From contig CALMVZ010000027.1 in NCBI GenBank assembly GCA_937873155.1, positions 124,001 to 188,000 on the forward strand: a stretch of DNA of 64,000 nucleotides, written 5' to 3'. Below are positions 1 through 9,308 of this stretch, piece after piece. The notes under the pieces were generated by a model that searched no databases, had not been told where the DNA came from, and saw only the letters and a program-made list of their open reading frames with translations. How positions within the stretch are numbered: position 1 is the stretch's first letter; each line of letters begins with the position of its first letter. The DNA is from an uncultured Bacteroidota bacterium. Lineage in GTDB: Bacteria > Bacteroidota > Bacteroidia > B-17B0 > Aurantibacillaceae. Both the position numbers and the translations under genes were made by a program.

Positions 1-129
1 TTTTTCACCATGAAAAGGGCAGAGCCCTAAATAATTCGCACCGCGTTTTTTAAGTGTAATAAACTCACCAACTACCTCTTCAATGCGGGCTGCATCAACG
101 ATCTTATCTATGGTATCTTTTGGTATCAA
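1..129 (-). CDS. dnaG: DNA primase DnaG, N-terminal fragment
   Basis: This is the first 43 codons of DNA primase, which makes RNA primers at the replication fork; the rest lies beyond the left edge. The translation opens (M)IPKDTIDKIVDAARIEEVVG and continues KKRGANYLGLCPFHGEK. The CPFH motif is the first half of the CHC2 zinc-binding domain typical of DnaG. The start is TTG at 129. An in-frame stop lies at 142-144 with no ATG between, so TTG is the best choice. Too short for the ORF caller's size limit, but the family match is clear. Confidence 0.85.
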   Translation of the reverse strand, partial: MIPKDTIDKIVDAARIEEVVGEFITLKKRGANYLGLCPFHGEK

Positions 130-181
130 GGGACAATAAATTTAAGGGATTTCCTGAGATAATTACCCTTAAAAATGTCCC
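130..181 (-). promoter_or_regulatory. Inverted repeat abutting the dnaG start codon
   Basis: Two nested stems are visible: positions 130-135 pair with 176-181 (GGGACA/TGTCCC) and 141-148 pair with 166-173 (TTTAAGGG/CCCTTAAA). The base of the outer stem touches the dnaG TTG codon. The hairpin lies between the end of the T9SS gene and dnaG, both minus strand. No T tract follows, so it is not a typical terminator; it could be a leader structure that limits dnaG translation, or an mRNA-processing site. Confidence 0.4.
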
Positions 182-200
182 TTGTTTATAACGTAAACGC

Positions 201-3200
201 CTATTTAACAGGCAGCTTTATTGTGGTTGGCTTAGCGTCTGCTGTAATAGTCAGGAAATAGATGCCCTGATTGTAAGCCTTCAGGTTTACCGGAAGAGAG
301 ATCCTGTCTGATTTAGAGTTACCGTAATCGATGATCAAACGTCCGCTGAAATCGGTCAATTTAAAATTAAGATCAGTTATACCTGCCAGTTTTTGTTCAA
401 TTAAATAATCGTTATCACTTAATGTACGAACTACTAAGCCATTCACATTATTATAAGTTTGGATGCCAATAGCCTGTTCGTTGCGAACTAAAATGTTTTT
501 CGTGATCGCATCGTTACAACCTGTGCTGCTTGTGGCGATCAATTTAGCTACATAAGTTCCGATAGTTGTATAATTATAACTAGGCGAATTGCTTATCGAA
601 GTTCCAACACCATCACCAAAATCCCAGAAATCATTAACTGAATTTGTAGAAGCATTCACGAAATTCACTAAACCATTCCAATTCAGATCTGTTGAATCTT
701 CACTTGTAAATGCAGCGGTTGGAACAACAACAGGATTAAGTACAAATGTTGTTGTGTTATTATCGCAATTTCCCACTGTATTCACCTCAACATAATAAGT
801 GCTTCCGCCCAGATTTTTTAATGTATCCGTTGTAACTTTTGCTAAACTGGTCTGGATGATGTTGCCAATTGAGTCGCGCCATGTGTAATTCCACGGACCG
901 GCATTTGTTCCGACAGCAGTGATCTCTCCTGAACTTGGTTGCGCGCAACTTGGCTGACTTGTTGTACTATTAATATTAAGCGGATTCGCAGTAATGTTCA
1001 CATCAAAACGCGCTACAGTAGTTGTATCTGCTAATGTAAACACGTAATCAGATGTTTTAAGATCAGTGGTAATCCCTGTGAACCTGTCATACAAATTGAA
1101 ACAAGCGCCTGCAGGGAATGAACTAATGTTCTTAGCAGTGATCGTATAAGTTCCTGTATAACCTGTTTTAGTTTTTAAAGGCATTGAGAAATTTCCTGAT
1201 ACAGGATTGATACCATTCACCTGGAAGAGATTTGTTTTTTCAAGAGCGATAGTTGGCGCCTTAGGATCTTGCCCGCTCAATTTATATGCATCATAAGCCG
1301 GATCAAAAAAGTCCGTAGCGCCGCTTTGATAATACAGAACAGTTTCATCTTCATAGATTGCGTCAGATAAAGTTAAACGTACTAACGGAATACTGCTTGC
1401 GGGACCAACATAATTAGGATCTATTTTTAAGTATGTCGGATTACTGTTCACTTTATTTGATTCTTGCGCAATTAAATTTGTTGCAGTAGAACAATGCACA
1501 TAAAAACCTTGTGACATCGGAATATTATCGCCTATACCTCCCGAACCAACTGCAGGGCTGCTTACATTATTGATATAAGTTGCATGAGCTCCTGCGCCAC
1601 CGTTAAGATCAGCATTGAAAACGTAAATGGCATTATCAACGTTTGCATTTCCGTTCCGTAAAGCAGTCCAGCTGATCGGAGAAGGATAAGGATTGTGAAT
1701 TAAATTCCATCCGTCTTCAGCAACCGAAGTATTATTTGTTTTTGAAAGCGGGATTGTATTGTTGAATTTCCTTACCGAACCGGTTACATCGAGGGTAATG
1801 TCTGTAGTTGTTAAAGACCCTGTTCCCAGGTACACCCAATAGCCCCTGTTAGGAATGATCGGATCGTTAATAGTACTCAATGGAATGTAAGATAGTACGT
1901 CATCATTTAAACCGGGTTGCGTTTCATCATAATGATAGATAGATAAAAATCCACTCGCTGACCCGTCAGGACAAGTAGGACAACTGATATAAATATCATC
2001 ATCCCAGGCATTCAGGGTAAGTGCGCTTGATAATGGTGTTCCCATTAACGCCCATCCCGTAGTGCCACCGGGCGCGAACCGTTGTACTATTACGTTACCA
2101 ATGATATTTCCTGTTCCTGCAATTGGCCCGATGCGCGCAGTGTTTGACGCATCAGAGATCATAGTGAACGATTGCGAGTTTGTACTTAGTGTTCCGTTAC
2201 TAAGTGTAAGAGTGTTCAATAAATTTTCTGCGGCTGTTAAAGAAACGCCACCTGAAGTATTATTGATAGTTAAATTATAAAAATTAGTTACGGTTGTTCC
2301 GCCGATCTGTTGTGCTGAAGTTCCATTGAACAAGATCGTTCCGCTTTGCGTGGATATCGCACCGTTATTCGTAAAATTCTTTCCTACGGTCAACTGATGA
2401 TTGCCTGTACTTACATTAACACTTGCTCCGGCATTGATCACAACATTTGAGTTTGATATGACTGCGCTGGAAAAAGATTTTACACCTGAACCGGAGAATG
2501 TAAGGTTATTGAAAGTTTCACCGCCGGTTCTTAAAATAGATTGAGCAATAGTAGAAGAGAAAGTTGTTGTCGCTGTTCCCGGGATCCAAGTTCCACCGGT
2601 GCGGGTCCAGTTACCGCCGAGCGTAATGTCTAAATTATTAGCATTAAGTGTTCCTGCAGTAATAAGTACATTTCTGAAAACATTTAGCGGGTTGGTCATC
2701 AGGGAAGCGGTCGCATTCGCGCTTCCTATTGTTAAATTTCCAACCTGCGCAATAGAATTAATTCTCATCGTTTGTCCCGCCGGCGTAGCTGTTGTTCCTA
2801 TCTGCAAAGTTCCTCCTGTTACCGTGCCTAAAGTTCCTCCTGTATTTGTATAGCCCAGATCATTCAATCCAAGTAATCCGCCTTCACGGATTATATTTAT
2901 TATTCCTCCGCTCATATTGAATGATGAGCCGGCAATTGTCATATTGAATGGGGCAGCAGTTGCGTTGGTAGATCCGATAATTGGAACATTTATTGTTCCG
3001 CCAGTCACGCTGAAAGTACTCGCAGCGCCCGTGGTATTATATTTTCCGGCAATATTTAAAACACCTGCCGACATACTTAATGTTCCACCTGTAGAAGTCA
3101 GATCTTCATCAGCTGCATTTCCGATATTTAATGTTCCATTTGCAATAGTAATGTTGCCATTCATTGTAGTAGTTGCAGAAGTGGTCAGAGCTGCCTGGGC

Positions 3201-3884
3201 AGAATTTAAAAATAATCTCCCGCTAGTTGGTATTGTAGCTGCGGCACTGAAACAAGCAACACTTAATGCGTTCGTAGTTGATAATTTAAAAGTTCCGTTG
3301 GTGATGGTTAAGAAACCATTTCCTGCTGCAAAATTACTTGCAGTGATCTCAACCGTATTAGTTATTACAGTTCCCATATTTACATGGATGTTATGGAAAC
3401 GTGTTAAAGTTCCTGTTCCGCTCACAGTTTGATTTCCGTTCCTGGTAAAACGCACATTACAAAAACTATTATTGTCGGTCGCAAAATCAAGTTTGCCGTT
3501 ATTAGTGATGTTACCTCCGCATATAAGGGTATGGGAAACGTTCGAGGAGGTTCTTACATCAAAAGACGCATTCGCATTAATAACAATATTATTAGTAACA
3601 GTTAAAGTTCTCGCAGTATTACTTCTGAATTGCAGGGTTGCTGCTGTCCCTGCGCCAACAGTCAAAGAATTACAAGCTGCATTTGCACTCCGGATACGAA
3701 CATCCCTTCCGTTCGGAATTAAAACATTATCGGTAACGGTTGGAACACCCGCAGGGCTCCATGTACTTGCCAGGTCCCATCTGGCATTTGCAATCGCGGT
3801 TTTTGTAACCTGGCCAAAAATTGCGGTTGTCAGAACCAGAAAAGTATAGAGGGCGAAAAAAAGTATAAGATTCTTTTTTTTCAT
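201..3884 (-). CDS. Large secreted T9SS protein with PKD domain and C-terminal sorting domain
   Basis: A 1227-residue extracellular or surface protein. Residues 1-24 form a signal peptide (MKKKNLILFF..., ending TAIFGQ). The next ~600 residues are Thr/Asn/Gly-rich with recurring short beta-strand units (NGTLNIGN, GGTLQIGT), which suggests a beta-helix or adhesin-like stalk. A PKD domain lies at about 1068-1150 (FWDFGDG motif). The last ~80 residues end in KAYNQGIYFLTITAD...TIKLPVK, a type A T9SS sorting domain. Predicted route is Sec export followed by outer-membrane passage and cleavage of the sorting domain. Substrate or ligand cannot be told. Codon style matches the neighbours. Confidence 0.88.
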   Translation of the reverse strand: MKKKNLILFFALYTFLVLTTAIFGQVTKTAIANARWDLASTWSPAGVPTVTDNVLIPNGRDVRIRSANAACNSLTVGAGTAATLQFRSNTARTLTVTNNIVINANASFDVRTSSNVSHTLICGGNITNNGKLDFATDNNSFCNVRFTRNGNQTVSGTGTLTRFHNIHVNMGTVITNTVEITASNFAAGNGFLTITNGTFKLSTTNALSVACFSAAATIPTSGRLFLNSAQAALTTSATTTMNGNITIANGTLNIGNAADEDLTSTGGTLSMSAGVLNIAGKYNTTGAASTFSVTGGTINVPIIGSTNATAAPFNMTIAGSSFNMSGGIINIIREGGLLGLNDLGYTNTGGTLGTVTGGTLQIGTTATPAGQTMRINSIAQVGNLTIGSANATASLMTNPLNVFRNVLITAGTLNANNLDITLGGNWTRTGGTWIPGTATTTFSSTIAQSILRTGGETFNNLTFSGSGVKSFSSAVISNSNVVINAGASVNVSTGNHQLTVGKNFTNNGAISTQSGTILFNGTSAQQIGGTTVTNFYNLTINNTSGGVSLTAAENLLNTLTLSNGTLSTNSQSFTMISDASNTARIGPIAGTGNIIGNVIVQRFAPGGTTGWALMGTPLSSALTLNAWDDDIYISCPTCPDGSASGFLSIYHYDETQPGLNDDVLSYIPLSTINDPIIPNRGYWVYLGTGSLTTTDITLDVTGSVRKFNNTIPLSKTNNTSVAEDGWNLIHNPYPSPISWTALRNGNANVDNAIYVFNADLNGGAGAHATYINNVSSPAVGSGGIGDNIPMSQGFYVHCSTATNLIAQESNKVNSNPTYLKIDPNYVGPASSIPLVRLTLSDAIYEDETVLYYQSGATDFFDPAYDAYKLSGQDPKAPTIALEKTNLFQVNGINPVSGNFSMPLKTKTGYTGTYTITAKNISSFPAGACFNLYDRFTGITTDLKTSDYVFTLADTTTVARFDVNITANPLNINSTTSQPSCAQPSSGEITAVGTNAGPWNYTWRDSIGNIIQTSLAKVTTDTLKNLGGSTYYVEVNTVGNCDNNTTTFVLNPVVVPTAAFTSEDSTDLNWNGLVNFVNASTNSVNDFWDFGDGVGTSISNSPSYNYTTIGTYVAKLIATSSTGCNDAITKNILVRNEQAIGIQTYNNVNGLVVRTLSDNDYLIEQKLAGITDLNFKLTDFSGRLIIDYGNSKSDRISLPVNLKAYNQGIYFLTITADAKPTTIKLPVK

Positions 3885-4099
3885 AGGGAATTTTTAAAAT
3901 TTACTCCTGCCGGATCTAACCCGGATGATCAGGGCCGTCAAACAATCCGTTGAGAGTAAAACAACAATTATAAATATAGTATATTTTTTAAAATGGTAAC
4001 TAACAGGTTGTCAGAATTAATCCGCTATTAGATGAACTTAATAAATAAAGAGATGGACGACCGTTTTTTGTCAGCGGATGCGTTTTTCAAAATGAGAAA

Positions 4100-4128
4100 T
4101 AAAAAAGCCGGAACTTTTGATCCCGGCT
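4100..4128 (-). terminator. Rho-independent terminator of the RRM gene
   Basis: Stem AGCCGG/CCGGCT (4106-4111 with 4123-4128). On the minus strand the hairpin is followed by a run of T (the A run at 4101-4106 on the plus strand). It lies 24 bases past the RRM stop codon. Confidence 0.75.
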
Positions 4129-4151
4129 CAAAATTAAAATGAACTTATAAA

Positions 4152-4424
4152 TTAATTCTCAGGTTGAGTCTCAGTAGTTTCTTTTTTACCTTTAGCTTCC
4201 GCTACTACTATAGTTCTTTCCTGGTGATTGGTTCCGTTCAATGCATTGATTGCAGCGTTTCCTTCAGTGTCATTTGGCATTTCAACAAAACCATAACCTT
4301 TACTGCGACGAGTTTCTTTGTCTTTAATGATGCGAACATTAGAAACTTCTCCATACTGTTGGAACAATTCTTTAAGTGATTGTTCTCTAACTTTAAAACT
4401 GATGTTGCTTACAAAAATATTCAT
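4152..4424 (-). CDS. RRM-domain RNA-binding protein
   Basis: A 90-residue protein consisting almost only of one RNA recognition motif. RNP2 is IFVSNI (residues 3-8) and RNP1 is KGYGFVEM (42-49), both with aromatic residues in place for stacking on RNA. A short charged tail follows (KGKKETTETQPEN). Single-RRM proteins of this size are common in Bacteroidota and cyanobacteria, where several respond to cold and bind mRNA. It stands as a single gene with its own terminator. The RNA targets cannot be told. Confidence 0.9.
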   Translation of the reverse strand: MNIFVSNISFKVREQSLKELFQQYGEVSNVRIIKDKETRRSKGYGFVEMPNDTEGNAAINALNGTNHQERTIVVAEAKGKKETTETQPEN

Positions 4425-4510
4425 AGATTCAAACTGTTAATATCTTTAGTAAAAATATAACAATTTTTTCAATCTGCAAATTTTTTGCGTTGGTCGCCTA
4501 AAATAGCCGT

Positions 4511-4891
4511 TTAGAAGATTTTAGCCTCCATGCTGATCTCAATATTGGCATCTTTTGGCAGCCTTTGAGCCTGAATGGTTGCCCTTGCGGGGAAGTCCTT
4601 TTTGAAGTATGAACTATACACTTCATTTACCTGAACGAAGTTGTTAATGTCGTTCAAAAAGATGGTAGTTTTTACTACATGGTCGAAGGTTAAACCGGCA
4701 GCCTTAAGAATAGCACCGATATACTCCATAACGATCTTGGTTTCTTCTTTAATATTTGTTTTTATGAGTTGTTTCGAATTCAGGTCCATAGCAAGGGTTC
4801 CTGAGATATAAACCGAATCTCCTACTATAACTGCCTGATTATAAGGGCCAATTGGTGCCGGAGCGTTAGGTGTATTGATTATCTTTTTCAT
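4511..4891 (-). CDS. ridA: RidA family reactive enamine/imine deaminase
   Basis: RidA hydrolyses 2-aminoacrylate and related enamines released by PLP enzymes, protecting them from damage. The protein carries the family signature: PIGPYNQAV near the N-terminus, YISGT, and FPARATIQAQRLPKDANIEI near the C-terminus. The conserved carboxylate-binding Arg (in PARAT) and the late Glu (NIEI) are present. ATG at 4891 gives 126 residues, the usual family length. An in-frame start 24 bases upstream would add an atypical MLSINTFF extension. It lies downstream of the zinc peptidase, but a terminator separates the two, so it is probably transcribed alone. Confidence 0.92.
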   Translation of the reverse strand: MKKIINTPNAPAPIGPYNQAVIVGDSVYISGTLAMDLNSKQLIKTNIKEETKIVMEYIGAILKAAGLTFDHVVKTTIFLNDINNFVQVNEVYSSYFKKDFPARATIQAQRLPKDANIEISMEAKIF

Positions 4892-4919
4892 AAAAAATGT
4901 ATTAATACTCAGCAAATAT

Positions 4920-4952
4920 AATAAAAAAGCCCTCCGCCGTTGGCGGAAGGCT
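4920..4952 (-). terminator. Rho-independent terminator of the zinc peptidase gene
   Basis: A hairpin at 4928-4952 (arms AGCCCTCCGCC and GGCGGAAGGCT, one mismatch) is followed on the minus strand by a T run (A run at 4923-4928). It lies 21 bases after the stop codon at 4973. Confidence 0.85.
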
Positions 4953-4972
4953 CTATAAGTTTTAACAAGCGG

Positions 4973-5674
4973 TTAATCGCGGTTATTTCCCAGGTATTTC
5001 ATGATGAAAAATATCAGGGTTGTAATAGAAGCCAGAGCCCCTACAAAGTAGGTGTAAGCTGCCCATTTCAGGGCGTCTTTTGCCTCTTCATGTTCGTGAT
5101 CGAAGGTCAATCTTGAGCTGTTCAACCATGCTAAAGCCCTTTGGCTGGCATCCACCTCCACAGGTAAAGTGATCACACTAAAAAGAGTGATAATGCCCTG
5201 GAGAACTATGAAAGTAAGGAGTAAACCGTTAGCCATGCTTGGCATCATGCCGCCTAAGAACAACATTCCTATTGATAAAAAGTTCATCAAATTAGAACTG
5301 ATCTGCACCGCCGGCACCATTTTACTTCTCATTTGCAACCATGAATAAGCAGTCGCGTGTTGAACAGCGTGGCCGCATTCGTGCGCAGAAACTGCAGCAG
5401 CAGCAACGTGGCGTCCGTGATAAACATCATTACTTAAATTCACAGTTTTGGTTGCGGGATTGTAATGATCGGTCAGTTGTCCTTCAACAGAAACAACTTT
5501 CACATCGTAAATTCCTGAATCGCGTAACATTTTTTCTGCGATCTCCTTGCCGCTTAAACCGCTCGACAATCTTTCCTGCGAGTATTTGGCGAATTTGGAT
5601 TTCAACCTCGAACTCACCGCTAAGCCGATAAGCATAAATACTATGCCTATCACTAATAAAATTGGATCAAACAT
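4973..5674 (-). CDS. Membrane zinc metallopeptidase, YugP family
   Basis: A 233-residue membrane protein of the YugP/Zn_peptidase_2 family. It has one N-terminal membrane helix (about residues 4-22), the zinc and catalytic motif HECGH (98-102) within SAHECGHAVQHA, and hydrophobic segments at about 130-175 and 205-228. The length matches the family. The physiological substrate of YugP proteins is not known; the active site probably faces the cytoplasm or the membrane surface. It is monocistronic, with a strong terminator behind it. Confidence 0.9.
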   Translation of the reverse strand: MFDPILLVIGIVFMLIGLAVSSRLKSKFAKYSQERLSSGLSGKEIAEKMLRDSGIYDVKVVSVEGQLTDHYNPATKTVNLSNDVYHGRHVAAAAVSAHECGHAVQHATAYSWLQMRSKMVPAVQISSNLMNFLSIGMLFLGGMMPSMANGLLLTFIVLQGIITLFSVITLPVEVDASQRALAWLNSSRLTFDHEHEEAKDALKWAAYTYFVGALASITTLIFFIMKYLGNNRD

Positions 5675-5898
5675 TTTCTTCTCTCTTTCTTTTTAGTTCT
5701 TGTTAAACAATTTGTGTTCCATTGCTTAATTCATGACAAAATTACAACTCCTGACGTAATGTTCTAGCCAAAGCCCGTTAAATATTGGCAGATTGCCATA
5801 GTTTACTAACATAAATTAACAAAGCGCTATTAGTAATTAAATTAGTTAACAACAGGAAAAGACATTATACAAGCTAGCTTTATAGTTTGGAGAAAACT

Positions 5899-6666
5899 AT
5901 GCAAAGACCATTGATATTTGTTACGAATGATGACGGGATAACCGCACCGGGAATTTTATTTTTAGTTTCCGTGGCAAAACAATTTGGTGACGTAGCAGTT
6001 ATCGCACCTGATAAACCGCAATCAGGAATGGGACATGCGATCACTATCAATTCAACTTTGCGTATCAATAAAAGTAATTTTCATGATGTGCTGATCGAAT
6101 ACGCTTGCAGCGGAACGCCTGTTGATTGTGTGAAAATGGCAGTGAATAAAATTCTTCCACGTAAAGCTGATCTTGTTTTGTCGGGAATAAATCATGGCAG
6201 CAATAGTTCAATCAATGTAATTTATTCCGGAACTATGTCGGCCGCGATCGAAGGTGCACTTGAAAGCACACCGGCCATTGGTTTTTCGTTGTGTGATTAT
6301 GGAATAGACGCGGATTTCTCTCAAGCCAGGAAAGAAATAGAAAAAATTATTGCAGAAACTTTGAAAAACAAATTACCAAACGGCGTTTGTCTGAATGTAA
6401 ATATTCCTAAACTAAAAGCAGATGAGTTGAAAGGCATAAAAGTGTGCAGGCAAGCCACTGCGAATTGGGTAGAAGAATTCGAAGAACGTAAAGATCCGTA
6501 TGGCCGTCCGTACTATTGGTTAACCGGTAAGTTCGTGAACTTCGAACCGGAATCAACCGATACAGATGAGTGGGCATTAGCCAATGGATTCATCTCAGTG
6601 GTGCCGACACAATGTGATCTTACTTCGCATAAAAATATTGAACCCTTAAAAAAATTATTACAATGA
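5899..6666 (+). CDS. surE: 5'/3'-nucleotidase SurE
   Basis: SurE removes phosphate from nucleoside monophosphates and is linked to stationary-phase survival. The N-terminal metal-binding motif TNDDG (residues 9-13), the SGTPVDCV block and SGINHGSN are all present; length is 255 residues. ATG at 5899 is preferred because a GGAG lies 10 bases upstream and the product then starts MQRPLIFVTNDDG, as in the family. A TTG at 5887 is also in frame. A TAGCTTTA -7-like element lies at 5875-5882. First gene of an operon; its stop overlaps the next start (ATGA). Confidence 0.95.
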   Translation: MQRPLIFVTNDDGITAPGILFLVSVAKQFGDVAVIAPDKPQSGMGHAITINSTLRINKSNFHDVLIEYACSGTPVDCVKMAVNKILPRKADLVLSGINHGSNSSINVIYSGTMSAAIEGALESTPAIGFSLCDYGIDADFSQARKEIEKIIAETLKNKLPNGVCLNVNIPKLKADELKGIKVCRQATANWVEEFEERKDPYGRPYYWLTGKFVNFEPESTDTDEWALANGFISVVPTQCDLTSHKNIEPLKKLLQ

Positions 6667-6977
6667 GTTGGTACGAAAGATTAGATAGTTTTTGGAAAGG
6701 CTTAGCGATCGGGATATTTTTTCCGATGCTTTGTTTCTTTTGTTATTGGTTGTTCCTGCACAGCTACATGAGTTTTCCCGGAAGGTTCATTAAGTATTTA
6801 ATATTCGGACAAATGCTCAGCAGCGTGATAAAAGTTTGTGCATTGGGCAACCTGCTGATCTTTTATTTTTTCCTGAACAAGCATATGAACAAAGCCACAA
6901 AGGGAGTTATACTGAGCGTTTTGCTATATGTGGGATTGGTTTTTTACGTCATGTATTTTCACGAAGGGGGTATATAG
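6663..6977 (+). CDS. Small membrane protein between surE and lpxB
   Basis: A 104-residue protein with three predicted membrane helices (about residues 13-36, 45-71 and 80-99) and short loops. The family is not recognised. Its start overlaps the surE stop by 4 bases and lpxB begins 1 base after its stop, so it is translationally coupled to both. The location suggests a role at the inner membrane, possibly linked to lipid A synthesis, but nothing in the sequence names a function. Confidence 0.75.
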   Translation: MSWYERLDSFWKGLAIGIFFPMLCFFCYWLFLHSYMSFPGRFIKYLIFGQMLSSVIKVCALGNLLIFYFFLNKHMNKATKGVILSVLLYVGLVFYVMYFHEGGI

Positions 6978-6978
6978 T

Positions 6979-8106
6979 TTGAAGTATTACATTATAGCCG
7001 GTGAGCCTTCGGGCGATTTACACGCTTCAAATTTTATGAAGGAGCTGAATCTGCTGGATAAGGACGCGGACTATAAATTCCTTGGCGGTGATCTGATGAA
7101 TAAAGTGGCGAATAAAAAGCCTACGATCCACATTGAAAAAATGGCATTTATGGGATTTGTGGATGTAGCGAAAAATTTAGGCAAGATCAAAACCAATTTC
7201 AAAATTGTAAAACAGGATATTCTCGATTACAAACCGGATGTCGTGATCCTTGTTGATTATCCCGGGTTCAATTTGCGAATGGCGAAATGGGCGAAAGAGA
7301 ATGGATTTAAAGTGTTCTACTATATTTCTCCAACCGTGTGGGCATGGAAAGAAGGACGGGTGAAAATAATCAAAGAGTATGTTGATTCAATGTTCGTGAT
7401 CCTACCCTTCGAACCGCCGTTCTATGAAAAGTATGATTGCAAAGCGGAATTCGTTGGCCATCCTTTATTAGATGCGATCGAAGAACGAAAGAAAACATTG
7501 TTGAGCAAAGAAGAATTTATAAAACAAAATAAACTCTCTGATAAACCTCTGATCGCTGTTCTCCCGGGAAGCCGCAGACAGGAATTAGACAGAATGTTCG
7601 ATATCATGTTACAGTTCAAAGACCGCTTTAAAGATTATGAATTTGTAATTGGTGGCACGAGTAATATTCCGAAGGAAATGTATACCAAAGCAACCGATAA
7701 AGGATTTAAAGTGGTTTACGATCAGACTTACGAACTCATGCAATATTCAAGGGCCGGCGTAATAAAATCAGGCACATCAACTTTAGAAGCAGCTTTGTTC
7801 GAATTACCTGAAGTAGTTTGTTACCGTGCCGGTGCTTTATCGTTATGGATAGCAAGACAAGTGGTGAACAAAGACTTAAAATATATTTCATTGGTGAATT
7901 TAATTATGGACCGCGAGATAGTGAAAGAATTGATCCAGCAGGATATGACGGTGGAGAATATTTCTAATGAGTTAAATAAATTGCTCAATGATGAAACGCA
8001 CCGTAACAACATCATTAAAGACTATAAAGAATTAAAAACAAAATTAGGAGGGGTTGGGGCTTCCAAAAGGATCGCCACTTCCATGTACGAACATTTAAAG
8101 AATTAA
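6979..8106 (+). CDS. lpxB: Lipid-A-disaccharide synthase LpxB
   Basis: LpxB joins UDP-2,3-diacylglucosamine and lipid X to form the lipid A disaccharide at the inner-membrane surface (GT19). The family signatures are clear: KYYIIAGEPSGDLHAS at the start, FKVFYYISPTVWAW, PFEPPFYEKYDCKAEFVGHP, AVLPGSRRQE, and AGVIKSGTSTLEAAL. The start chosen is TTG at 6979, just after the previous stop and 8 bases downstream of GAAGGGGG, a rare good Shine-Dalgarno match in this window. An upstream in-frame ATG at 6928 would add 17 atypical residues inside the preceding gene. Length is 375 residues, normal for the family. Confidence 0.95.
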   Translation: MKYYIIAGEPSGDLHASNFMKELNLLDKDADYKFLGGDLMNKVANKKPTIHIEKMAFMGFVDVAKNLGKIKTNFKIVKQDILDYKPDVVILVDYPGFNLRMAKWAKENGFKVFYYISPTVWAWKEGRVKIIKEYVDSMFVILPFEPPFYEKYDCKAEFVGHPLLDAIEERKKTLLSKEEFIKQNKLSDKPLIAVLPGSRRQELDRMFDIMLQFKDRFKDYEFVIGGTSNIPKEMYTKATDKGFKVVYDQTYELMQYSRAGVIKSGTSTLEAALFELPEVVCYRAGALSLWIARQVVNKDLKYISLVNLIMDREIVKELIQQDMTVENISNELNKLLNDETHRNNIIKDYKELKTKLGGVGASKRIATSMYEHLKN

Positions 8107-8129
8107 GAATGAAAAATTATGAATTAAGA

Positions 8130-9287
8130 ATGAAAAAAGTTGTTCCGGTGATATTTTGTTTTATTGGAGCATTAGCATTCGGGCAGGATATTGTTTATAT
8201 CAAAACATTCGCGCACCTGAAAATTGAAGCAGTAACTTTTTCGGTAGAGAAATCTACTTTCACTGTGTTTGGTGACGAAAAACCAATTCTAAAAAATAAT
8301 AACAACACTATATTAAAACTAACTTGTATCAACGACAGTGTTGAAGTAAAATCATTTGAAACAGTTTATGGGAAATTTAAAACGGTCCGTTTGGCAGATG
8401 ATGCAACCGGCGGTGAAATGAAACTGAAATTGATAAGTCCCGACAGGAAACAACGCGTTTACCCGGATAATTATATTGTAAGTACAGAAGCAGGACATCT
8501 GAAACTACTGAATGAAGTGAAATTGGATAATTACATTGCCGGTGTTGTTGAAGCTGAATCAGGAACCAGATCAACTCCTGAATTTTATAAAGTGCAGGCT
8601 ATTTTAGCAAGAACATTTGCTTTGGCTCACATTAATAAGCATTTGGCAGAAGGATTTTCTTTATGCGACCAGGTGCATTGCCAGGCTTACTATGGCAAAC
8701 CGCGTTTTGAAGGCATTACCGAAATGGTGTTGGATACCAAAGGAAAAGTTGTTGTAGATGAGAATTTAAATTTAATTGTAGCGGCGTTTCACAGTAACAG
8801 TGGCGGACAAACAGCCAACTCGGAAGATGTTTGGGGTACGCGTACATCTTATTTGCGGAGTGTGAACGATACCTTCAGTACAAGAATGCCAAATTACAAA
8901 TGGGAACGTAAAATGGCCATTGATGATTGGTTAAGTTATTTAAAACTGAAACATAAATATCCTATCGATGAACCGAATGCAAAAGAACTGGCTCTTAATT
9001 TCAAACAGGATTCGAGGAAGATTTATTTAGAAGCAAGTAACGTAAAAGTACCTCTGAAAAACGTTCGCCAGGACCTGCAATTAAAATCAACTTACTTTAA
9101 TATTTATAAAGACGGAGATTCTGTTGTGTTTGAAGGAAAGGGATATGGCCACAGTTTAGGAATGTCGCAGGAAGGTGCGATGCGTATGACGAAATTAGGA
9201 TATTCTTATAATGATGTACTGAATTTTTATTACCGCAACATCCAGATCATTGATATGAGGAAGTTGTCATTCTTCAGGGACGAGTAG
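8130..9287 (+). CDS. Secreted SpoIID/LytB-domain protein
   Basis: A 385-residue protein with a signal peptide (MKKVVPVIFCFIGALAFG|Q) and a SpoIID domain: LDNYIAGVVEAESG, YKVQAILARTFAL, NSGGQTANSEDVWG and the final GKGYGHSLGMSQEGAMRM block are all present. SpoIID proteins are lytic transglycosylases or amidase enhancers acting on peptidoglycan; outside spore formers the role is less clear. An upstream in-frame ATG at 8109 would add MKNYELR, but the signal peptide starts at 8130. The stretch GAATTAAGAATGAAAA is duplicated at about 8100-8136 around both starts. Last gene of the surE operon. Confidence 0.85.
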   Translation: MKKVVPVIFCFIGALAFGQDIVYIKTFAHLKIEAVTFSVEKSTFTVFGDEKPILKNNNNTILKLTCINDSVEVKSFETVYGKFKTVRLADDATGGEMKLKLISPDRKQRVYPDNYIVSTEAGHLKLLNEVKLDNYIAGVVEAESGTRSTPEFYKVQAILARTFALAHINKHLAEGFSLCDQVHCQAYYGKPRFEGITEMVLDTKGKVVVDENLNLIVAAFHSNSGGQTANSEDVWGTRTSYLRSVNDTFSTRMPNYKWERKMAIDDWLSYLKLKHKYPIDEPNAKELALNFKQDSRKIYLEASNVKVPLKNVRQDLQLKSTYFNIYKDGDSVVFEGKGYGHSLGMSQEGAMRMTKLGYSYNDVLNFYYRNIQIIDMRKLSFFRDE

Positions 9288-9308
9288 GGTTAAAAGTCAA
9301 AAGAAGCT

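Noticed and set aside
2917-3432. A 171-codon open frame on the plus strand opposite the T9SS gene.
   Set aside because: It has the low-complexity Val/Ala/Pro composition expected from the antisense of a Thr/Asn/Gly-rich gene and no start signal. The other plus-strand frames between 589 and 3849 are rejected for the same reason.
3900-3965. GC-rich leader before the large T9SS gene as a riboswitch.
   Set aside because: Some pairing is visible (CCGGATC/ACCCGG), but it fits no riboswitch consensus I know, so I do not claim one.
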